The position numbers and the translations under genes are program-made. Shown in pieces: positions 1-5,209 of a stretch of 5,209 nucleotides of DNA (positions are counted from its first letter, which is position 1; every line of letters starts with the position of its first letter). This DNA comes from Pseudomonadales bacterium (GTDB lineage: Bacteria; Pseudomonadota; Gammaproteobacteria; Pseudomonadales; DC-out160), in contig JAESQG010000485.1 of the NCBI GenBank assembly GCA_016765265.1, positions 1 to 5,209 on the forward strand, read 5' to 3'. The notes below the pieces were generated by a model. That model saw only the letters and a program-made list of their open reading frames with translations. It was not told where the DNA came from and did no database searches.

Positions 1-2106
1 CCTCTTATTTTACAAACTGAAGTAGCAGAGTGCGGTCTAGCTTGTTTGGCCATGGTTGCTTCGTACTATGGCTATAAGGTGGATCTCAACACCCTTCGTC
101 GTCGTTTTTCGATTTCACTTAAGGGCACTAAACTCAGCGAAATCATGAAGCTTGGCGATCAAATGGAGCTTTCCAGTCGTCCTGTGCGCGTCAGCCTTAA
201 AGACATTGCTAATCTTCAAACACCCGCCATTCTACATTGGGATATGAGCCACTTTGTGGTATTAAAAAAAGTAAAAGGCAATCGTATTGTTATACACGAT
301 CCTGCCATTGGGGAGCGCTCTTATGATTTTGACGAAGCCAGCAAGCATTTTACCGGTGTTGCATTAGAGCTTACCCCTACCTATAAATTTGAACGCAAGA
401 AAGAAACTAAAACTTTGAAGTTGTTTGAACTGTGGACTAATATTCGCGGCCTCAACGGAACTCTGTTGCAGTTACTTGTGCTGTCGAGCATCCTTCAATT
501 AGCAGCACTCGCAAGCCCATTTTATCTACAAATCATTATTGATGAGGTCATTGTCAGCTACGACAAACAACTTCTGTCCACTCTCGCGTTCGGGTTTACC
601 TTAGTGCTAGTGATAAATGTGCTGCTCTCCGCTTTCAGATCATACGTGATCATGTATATTTCAAGCAATTTAAGCCTACAGATGGGGTATAACTTATTTC
701 AACATATGATGAAGCTACCCCTAGAATATTTTCAAAAAAGACATATCGGAGATGTAGTATCAAGATTCAGTTCTCAAGAATCAATCAAAGAGTTTTTGAC
801 TCAAGGCGTGGTGAGTTCTGTAGTGGATTCATTTATGGCTGTCACCACATTAATCATGATGTTTGTCCTGGCGCCACAATTAACAATAGTCGTACTGGCA
901 GCACTGGCCATTTACGTCTTTGCCAGGATAGCTTTATACAAGCCCTTTAAAACCAAAACTGAAGAGTCTGTGGTCGCATCGGCAAAATCGGATTCCAACT
1001 TTATGGAATCCGTTCGCGGTATGCAAAGTATTAAATTATTTGGCGGTGAAAGACATCGACAAAACCAATGGGTACAACGATATGCTGAGGTTATTAATAC
1101 AGATATCCGTATAAGAAGAATCAAGATTACTTACGAGGCTTTTAACTCTAGTATTTTTGGTATAGAAAATATTTTAGTTATCTTTCTCGGTGCTCAATTG
1201 GTGCTGGGCAATGAACTCACTATCGGCATGATGATGGCTTTTATGACCTATAAACTTCAATTCTCTAATAGGGCCGCTGATTTGGTGGAGCAATGGATTA
1301 ACTTCAAAATGCTGGATATCCACCTCGACCGCTTGTCAGACATCGCCATGACAGATCCTGATAAAGACAGTCAAGGAAATATGCAAGATGTACCACGGTT
1401 TCAGGGTCAAATCGAACTTCGCAATATTAGTTATCAGTATTCTCCCAGCGAACCGTTTTTGTATCGCAATTTGAATTTGACTGTCACTCCAGGAGAGTCC
1501 GTTGCCCTAATCGGTGGCTCGGGATCGGGTAAAACCACCTTAATGAAAATCATGTTGGGTTTAATTGAACCAACAGAGGGGGAAGTGCTTATCGACGGAA
1601 AAAATATTCGAGATATTGGCCTTGATAACTATCGTAAACAGGTTGCCGCAGTGATGCAGGATGACCAATTATTATCGGGCACCATCTCCGATAACGTTTG
1701 TTTTTTCGACACCACACCGAAACCCGATACTATTCGAAAGTGTGCCGAGCTTGCGGCCATCGATAGGGATATTGAAAAAATGCCTATGAACTATAACAGC
1801 CTAGTGGGCGACATGGGCACTACCTTATCGGGCGGGCAAAAGCAGCGCGTGATGCTAGCAAGAGCCTTGTATCGTGAGCCAAGATGTTTGTTTCTTGACG
1901 AGGCAACCAGTCATTTGGACACCCGCTTGGAGGGTATAGTCAATAATAATTTACGCCAATTTAATATGACAACAGTTATGATCGCTCACCGACCCGACAC
2001 CATCCGCTGGGCAGATCGTGTCGTGATGTTGGAAGAAGGTCAATTACAGGAAGTATTTGTCGATAAAGCTCAGCCGGTAGTTCAAAGCAACTTTGCTCAT
2101 CAATAA
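1..2106 (+). CDS. Peptidase-containing ABC transporter (C39 bacteriocin processing/export ATPase), 5'-truncated by window edge
   Basis: This inner-membrane exporter of the CvaB/RaxB type cuts a double-glycine leader from a small peptide and pumps out the mature product using ATP. Frame 1 is open from the first base to TAA at 2104-2106 (701 visible residues), so the TTG at 46 is not the true start. C39 domain (about residues 1-130): the QTEVAECG motif holds catalytic Cys11 (bases 31-33), SHFVVL holds His84 (250-252) and IHDP holds Asp100 (298-300). The spacings of 73 and 16 equal those of CvaB Cys32/His105/Asp121, so about 21 residues are missing upstream. Membrane domain: hydrophobic helices near residues 155-180, 191-211, 270-291, 294-310, 386-402 and 406-420. 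ATPase: Walker A GGSGSGKTT (505-513), Q-loop Gln553, signature LSGGQKQR, Walker B FLDEATSHLD (Asp633, Glu634), H-loop His663. All are intact, so the protein is predicted active. In Gram-negatives it normally works with a membrane-fusion protein and TolC; neither is visible. The fatty acyl-AMP ligase gene follows on the same strand. Confidence 0.96.
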   Translation, partial: PLILQTEVAECGLACLAMVASYYGYKVDLNTLRRRFSISLKGTKLSEIMKLGDQMELSSRPVRVSLKDIANLQTPAILHWDMSHFVVLKKVKGNRIVIHDPAIGERSYDFDEASKHFTGVALELTPTYKFERKKETKTLKLFELWTNIRGLNGTLLQLLVLSSILQLAALASPFYLQIIIDEVIVSYDKQLLSTLAFGFTLVLVINVLLSAFRSYVIMYISSNLSLQMGYNLFQHMMKLPLEYFQKRHIGDVVSRFSSQESIKEFLTQGVVSSVVDSFMAVTTLIMMFVLAPQLTIVVLAALAIYVFARIALYKPFKTKTEESVVASAKSDSNFMESVRGMQSIKLFGGERHRQNQWVQRYAEVINTDIRIRRIKITYEAFNSSIFGIENILVIFLGAQLVLGNELTIGMMMAFMTYKLQFSNRAADLVEQWINFKMLDIHLDRLSDIAMTDPDKDSQGNMQDVPRFQGQIELRNISYQYSPSEPFLYRNLNLTVTPGESVALIGGSGSGKTTLMKIMLGLIEPTEGEVLIDGKNIRDIGLDNYRKQVAAVMQDDQLLSGTISDNVCFFDTTPKPDTIRKCAELAAIDRDIEKMPMNYNSLVGDMGTTLSGGQKQRVMLARALYREPRCLFLDEATSHLDTRLEGIVNNNLRQFNMTTVMIAHRPDTIRWADRVVMLEEGQLQEVFVDKAQPVVQSNFAHQ

Positions 2107-2140
2107 CGCACTTCCGATCGCCGCATCGTGTCAGTACGTT

Positions 2141-2153
2141 GTCGGCAGCCGAC
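2141..2153. repeat. GC-rich 13-base perfect palindrome
   Basis: GTCGGC-A-GCCGAC is a perfect inverted repeat about a central A, 34 bases after the exporter stop codon. As RNA it could form a five-pair GC-rich stem with a three-base loop. No T-run follows directly, so it is not a standard intrinsic terminator by itself. It could be a protein-binding site, or an mRNA 3'-end stabilising hairpin together with the larger repeat just downstream. Chance occurrence cannot be excluded. Confidence 0.4.
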
Positions 2154-2157
2154 TGAG

Positions 2158-2200
2158 AAAAGTATTGATAAATGATTGATAATCAATACTTTTATTTTTT
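2158..2200 (+). terminator. AT-rich inverted repeat with T-run, possible intrinsic terminator of the exporter gene
   Basis: The left arm AAAAGTATTGAT (2158-2169) and right arm ATCAATACTTTT (2182-2193) are exact reverse complements of 12 bases, separated by 12 bases. The right arm runs into TTTTATTTTTT (2190-2200). A stem followed by T-rich sequence 52 bases after the exporter stop fits a terminator, and the A-run on the left side would let it work in the other direction too. The weak point is the stem: only 2 of 12 pairs are G-C, so it is less stable than typical intrinsic terminators. The inner part also holds the overlapping palindrome ATTGAT-A-ATCAAT (2175-2187), which could be a regulator site instead. 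Confidence 0.45.
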
Positions 2201-2267
2201 GAACATATTTCTTAACGTGATGGAAGTACAAAGGGGGACAGTCTCTAAAAAACCTATAGAAATACAC

Positions 2268-2322
2268 TTAACATATGCTAACTTAGACATTCGTCTAGAA
2301 TAACAATAAGAATCAAATTGGA
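2268..2322 (+). promoter_or_regulatory. Putative promoter/operator and weak ribosome-binding region of the acyl-AMP ligase gene
   Basis: Just upstream of the ligase start lie TAGAAT at 2296-2301, a five-of-six match to a sigma-70 -10 box, and the dyad TAGAC-ATTC-GTCTA (2284-2297), which overlaps it. An imperfect palindrome, TTAACATATGCTAA (2268-2281, six of seven pairs), sits just before it. No good -35 box is found at 16-18 bases from TAGAAT; the TTAACA at 2268-2273 is too far away (22 bases). The ribosome-binding site is weak: only GGA at 2320-2322, six bases before the ATG. An overlapping dyad and -10 box would suit a repressor or activator site, but this reading rests only on pattern and is tentative. 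Confidence 0.25.
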
Positions 2323-2328
2323 CCCTGT

Positions 2329-4428
2329 ATGACAACATATATAAGCCCAGCCTCTTCAAATGGGACGATAATTAGTCGTTTAATCTGCTTTGCTGAGCAA
2401 GATCCAGCCGATATTGCCTACACCTTTTTAGCCAATGGCGATGAGGTATCTGAACAGCTCTCCTATGGCCAACTATTGCAGCAAGCCCGCGCCATTGCCA
2501 GTCATCTGCATAATGAAATGAGCATCCAAAAAGGCGATCGAGTAGTTTTGCTTTTTTGTCCAGGACTTGATTTTGTCCGCGCCCTCTATGGATGTTTGTT
2601 TGCAGGCGTCATTGCCTTGCCGGTGAACCCTCCTTCTAGCGTATCCCAGTCTTGGCGAAACTTTTTAAGTATTGCGGAGAATGCCTCAGCGACATTGATT
2701 TTAACGGATGCCACCAAAGAAAAATTCTTGCAGCGACAGAATCAAGCATTTTCAGAAGAGCCTGATGCCAGGCGCGTCGATATCGCGCACATTAATATGA
2801 ACATCGCTCATGATCACCCTCCTGCTGATGTTGATGCTAAGGATGTCGCCTTACTGCAATATACCTCTGGTACCACTTCTTTACCGAAGGGCGTAGTGGT
2901 CACACACGAAAACATAATGCATAACTTGAAGAGAATCAGTGAGCAGGTTTATCAAGGCAATAAGGTAACGGTTTCATGGTTGCCCATCTATCACGATATG
3001 GGACTTTTTGGCGGAGTGTTAGAAGCACTCTATTCCCACGGCCATTGCATCCTAATGCCCCCATCCAGTTTTTTAGCCAAACCCATTCGATGGTTGAAGG
3101 CTATTACAAAATTCCAGGCAGCCGTTAGCGGTGGGCCTAATTTCGCATTCGATTTGTGTGCTGATGCCATTAGCGATGAAGCATTAGCGGAGATCGACTT
3201 AAGCTGTTGGAAAATTGCCGCATCGGGCGCAGAGCCTGTACTAGGGCCTACGTTACGCAGGTTTGGTGCGAAGTTCTTTAAATCTGGGTTTAACCCAAAA
3301 GGTTTTGTTCCTTGTTATGGACTGGCGGAATCAACACTATTGGCCTGCGCCAATAAAGTGGATAAAAACGCCCCACCTACTTTGCTGTCAGTGAACAAAG
3401 ATGCGCTAGCAAATCGAGTTATACAGATTGAGTCAGACGGCGCGTTAGCCAAGGAGTTTGTCAGCTGTGGTCAGCCTGATGTAGATGACGTGGTCATTGT
3501 GGATACTGACACCTTGCGATTAAAAATTGAAGATCACGTGGGCGAGATTTGGATTCGTGGCGCAAGTGTTGCTACTGGGTATTGGAATAATATCGAACTA
3601 AGTAATGGCGTATTTAATCAATCTGTTCGAGGACAGGACGGCTATTATCGAACGGGCGATTTGGGTTTTTTACATAAAGGTGAAATCTATATATCGGGTC
3701 GAATAAAAGAACTGATTATTATTCGAGGGAAAAATCATTATCCCGGCGATATAGAACATTCGATACAGGGGGCCAGTAATGATCTGATGCTGGATTGTGG
3801 TTCTGTTTTTAGTATTATTGTGGACGGAATGGAACGCCTGGTAGCTTTACAAGAAGTGAAACAAGCAGCGCTAAAAAACCTCGACGTTAGCAAAGTCTTG
3901 GAATCGATGCAGCAAGCGGTTATCCAGCATCACGAAATTAAGCTCGACGGTGTGGTGTTATTAAAGCCGGGAAGAGTATTTAAAACCTCGAGCGGAAAGA
4001 TTCGCCGTTCCGCTTGTCGAGACAGCTACCTCGCCGGTGAGTTTAGCTCTGAAGCCTTGGGCCAATGGCTGTCCAATCTACTGGAACCGTTTATTAAAGA
4101 CGGTGGTCGTACACCCTCAAAGAATGGAGTACGCCATGAGCCACAACACATTATCGAAGATTTTTCCGAGCTGCTTAACAATGTAGATAAAACAGATATT
4201 AACGCGATTGTGAGGTTTCTCACAGGGAAGCTTTCTACGGTTTTAAATAAAGAGGCATCGACAATTAATCCAGACATTGAATATAATTTGTTGGGCTTGG
4301 ATTCCGTTGAAGCAGTGGAGCTAATGGGTGATATAGCTGATGCCCTGGACATCGATGAGGATGATGATCTTTGGGACAGTGAATCCCTAACAGATATCGC
4401 CGTAAGTATTCGCAGTAAATTCAATTAA
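2329..4428 (+). CDS. Fatty acyl-AMP ligase (FAAL) fused to a C-terminal acyl carrier protein domain
   Basis: The predicted cytoplasmic enzyme activates a fatty acid with ATP to acyl-AMP, then passes the acyl group to a phosphopantetheine arm, here probably on its own carrier domain. It has 699 residues. Adenylating-enzyme motifs appear in order: YTSGTTSLPKG (178-188), WLPIYHDMGL (from 217), GAEP (from 300), YGLAES (330-335), YRTGDLGF (Asp444), GRIKELIIIRGKNHYP (from 457) and KTSSGKIRR with the adenylation lysine at Lys557. The GGPNFAFDLC segment, the YGLAE context followed by a longer stretch, and the IIIRGKNHYP motif point to FAAL rather than CoA-forming acyl-CoA ligase. Residues about 625-699 form a carrier domain with LGLDSVEAVEL; Ser659 (bases 4303-4305) is the expected phosphopantetheine site. 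FAALs usually start polyketide, lipopeptide or modified-lipid assembly; no downstream synthase is visible here. The ATG at 2329 is preferred because it gives a full N-terminal domain, though its ribosome-binding site is weak. Confidence 0.93.
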   Translation: MTTYISPASSNGTIISRLICFAEQDPADIAYTFLANGDEVSEQLSYGQLLQQARAIASHLHNEMSIQKGDRVVLLFCPGLDFVRALYGCLFAGVIALPVNPPSSVSQSWRNFLSIAENASATLILTDATKEKFLQRQNQAFSEEPDARRVDIAHINMNIAHDHPPADVDAKDVALLQYTSGTTSLPKGVVVTHENIMHNLKRISEQVYQGNKVTVSWLPIYHDMGLFGGVLEALYSHGHCILMPPSSFLAKPIRWLKAITKFQAAVSGGPNFAFDLCADAISDEALAEIDLSCWKIAASGAEPVLGPTLRRFGAKFFKSGFNPKGFVPCYGLAESTLLACANKVDKNAPPTLLSVNKDALANRVIQIESDGALAKEFVSCGQPDVDDVVIVDTDTLRLKIEDHVGEIWIRGASVATGYWNNIELSNGVFNQSVRGQDGYYRTGDLGFLHKGEIYISGRIKELIIIRGKNHYPGDIEHSIQGASNDLMLDCGSVFSIIVDGMERLVALQEVKQAALKNLDVSKVLESMQQAVIQHHEIKLDGVVLLKPGRVFKTSSGKIRRSACRDSYLAGEFSSEALGQWLSNLLEPFIKDGGRTPSKNGVRHEPQHIIEDFSELLNNVDKTDINAIVRFLTGKLSTVLNKEASTINPDIEYNLLGLDSVEAVELMGDIADALDIDEDDDLWDSESLTDIAVSIRSKFN

Positions 4429-4488
4429 GCAGGCTACACCGAAATATTACTAGCTCCAGCTGATCCTTCCTCATTTTTGGCTACAGGT
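4429..4488. other. Short convergent intergenic gap
   Basis: Sixty bases separate the stop of the acyl-AMP ligase gene (plus strand) from the TAA that ends the kinase reading frame (minus strand). I see no GC-rich hairpin with a T-run on either strand. The only symmetry is a small palindrome, AGCTCCAGCT (4452-4461), too short to call functional. A seven-base direct repeat, GGCTACA (4432-4438 and 4479-4485), is probably chance. Confidence 0.6.
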
Positions 4489-4824
4489 TTAACTCCCTTG
4501 GCCTGCAAGCTCTTGGTGAAGTGTGAACGATACATCAGCACCTAATCGATGCAGTATTTGATGTAGACCTTGGATAGCCCTCATAAAATATATAGTGTCT
4601 TCGCTCATAGATTCAATGAAAGGGAAAACATTTTTAAACAAACCCATGCCTATTGCCCAGTGTCCCGGACTAGTTTCACTGCTCGAATAGTGAATGGTTT
4701 TTTCTCTTGCCAGCAAACTGTTCCATTGCACCCATGAACCCAACACCTCACTAAATTCGGAATCATCGAAAGGTCGACTGAAGGTAACCCCCGATGATAT
4801 ATAGGCGCTAGCCAGGAAAGAGGG
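4489..4824 (-). pseudogene. C-terminal remnant of the ABC1/AarF-like kinase gene, in frame beyond an amber stop
   Basis: Directly after the TAG at 4825-4827 the same minus-strand frame stays open for 111 codons, from PSFLASAYISSG to ELAGQGS and TAA at 4489-4491. The stretch DTIYFMRAIQGLHQILHRLGA near the end resembles the C-terminal helix of AarF/ABC1 proteins, which often reads like a run of R-A-x-x-G-L followed by L-x-R-L-x-A. Restoring one sense codon would join both parts into one kinase, with about 100 residues between DFG and this helix, near the family norm as I recall it. A GTG at 4744-4746 could start an 85-residue protein, but I see no case for an independent gene. Alternatives are a sequencing error at one base, stop readthrough, or a real decaying gene. 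Confidence 0.65.
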
Positions 4825-5209
4825 CTATGTAAATTCTTCTGATTCTTTGCTAGTAAATATTTTTTTTATCGTGTCGAGGTCATTTTTATTAATAGCTTTG
4901 GTACAGCCAAAATCAATAAGCCCTAATTTTCCATCTTCTCGAAATAGATAGTTGCCTATATTCGGATCCGCCTGCAAGGTTGATTTCAGATAAAGTGATT
5001 CTTCATAAAAATCAACTAACAGTTGGCCATAGTGATTCTTCATTTCTTGATCAGGATTTTTAGATAACCAAACATCTAAATGAACGCCTTCGATCATGGA
5101 AGTCGTGATAATTTTATCGTTGGAAAGCTCTGGATAAACCCGCGGAATAACGTATTTACTGCTTGAACTATTGCTGTAGAACCAATCTGTATTTTTAGCT
5201 TCAATTTTA
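4825..5209 (-). CDS. ABC1/AarF (UbiB-like) atypical kinase family protein, partial: 5' end outside window, 3' end cut by in-frame TAG
   Basis: On the minus strand the frame is open from base 5208 to TAG at 4825-4827 (127 visible residues), so the ATG at 5097 is internal. The visible part begins KIEAKNTDWF. YVIPRVYPELS and a segment ending in MIEGVHL match the usual ABC1 pattern just before the C-lobe. LQADPNIGNYLF is the ABC1 catalytic-loop motif (Asp at 4966-4968, Asn at 4951-4953), and LIDFGCTK is the metal-binding DFG motif (Asp at 4912-4914). The family contains ATP-binding atypical kinases or ATPases such as UbiB and COQ8, linked to ubiquinone and lipid metabolism; many bacterial members have unknown substrates. 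The family-typical N-terminal KxGQ motif would lie beyond the window. The protein ends only about 25 residues after DFG, shorter than usual, and family-like sequence continues in the same frame past the TAG. I therefore suspect a nonsense mutation. Confidence 0.85.
   Translation of the reverse strand, partial: KIEAKNTDWFYSNSSSSKYVIPRVYPELSNDKIITTSMIEGVHLDVWLSKNPDQEMKNHYGQLLVDFYEESLYLKSTLQADPNIGNYLFREDGKLGLIDFGCTKAINKNDLDTIKKIFTSKESEEFT

Noticed and set aside
46..48. TTG as the true start of the exporter
   Set aside because: The frame is open to base 1 and the upstream residues contain the catalytic cysteine motif of the C39 peptidase, so the start is outside the window.
912..1124. 70-residue minus-strand ORF
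   Set aside because: It lies inside the exporter gene, whose plus-strand frame carries the conserved domain; the antisense translation shows no recognisable motif.
2172..2303. 43-residue plus-strand ORF (MIDNQYFYFLNIF...) considered as a precursor peptide
   Set aside because: No double-glycine leader end, no good ribosome-binding site, and its start lies inside the inverted repeat. Probably chance in AT-rich sequence.
2107..2328. Minus-strand short ORFs in the gap, including one of about 32 codons starting MSKLAYVKC
   Set aside because: No GG or GA leader motif, no visible ribosome-binding site, and no resemblance to a known peptide class.
4026..4424. 132-residue minus-strand ORF
   Set aside because: It is antisense to the carrier domain and linker of the acyl-AMP ligase; it is serine-rich, has no motif, and the plus-strand frame is clearly the coding one.
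4489..4746. 85-residue minus-strand ORF from GTG as an independent gene
   Set aside because: The frame is open far upstream of the GTG, back to the TAG at 4825, and its end resembles the C-terminus of the neighbouring ABC1 kinase. It is better read as part of that broken gene.

Overview
The window looks like part of an accessory, probably secondary-metabolite or peptide-export, region of a Gram-negative bacterium. By eye the G+C is moderate to slightly AT-rich. The exporter most resembles the CvaB/RaxB branch of bacteriocin transporters found in gammaproteobacteria, so a gammaproteobacterium is my best guess. No marker gene fixes the taxon.

Layout: (1) Bases 1-2106, plus strand: nearly all of a peptidase-containing ABC transporter. 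An N-terminal C39 leader peptidase is followed by a six-helix membrane domain and an ATPase domain. The gene starts upstream of the window, and about 20 N-terminal residues appear to be missing. All catalytic motifs I can check are intact. (2) Bases 2107-2328: a 222-base gap holding a long AT-rich inverted repeat that may act as a terminator, a GC-rich short palindrome, a GGGGGACAG-type motif and small dyads just before the next gene. No convincing small gene or double-glycine precursor peptide was found here. (3) Bases 2329-4428, plus strand: a complete fatty acyl-AMP ligase fused to a C-terminal acyl carrier protein domain. (4) Bases 4429-4488: a short convergent gap. (5) Bases 4489-5209, minus strand: an ABC1/AarF (UbiB-like) atypical kinase gene that enters from beyond the right edge. 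It is interrupted by one in-frame TAG at 4825-4827, with the same reading frame and recognisable C-terminal sequence continuing to 4489. It is probably a nonsense-mutated gene.

How the parts could work together: the ligase-ACP protein would activate a fatty acid as acyl-AMP and load it onto its own carrier domain. The exporter would cut a double-glycine leader and pump out a peptide. Side by side these suggest, but do not prove, a pathway for an acylated, exported peptide or lipopeptide. The precursor peptide, membrane-fusion partner and acyl acceptor enzymes would have to lie outside the window. The possible terminator between the two genes also allows them to be independent neighbours. The kinase is on the opposite strand and has no evident role in either.
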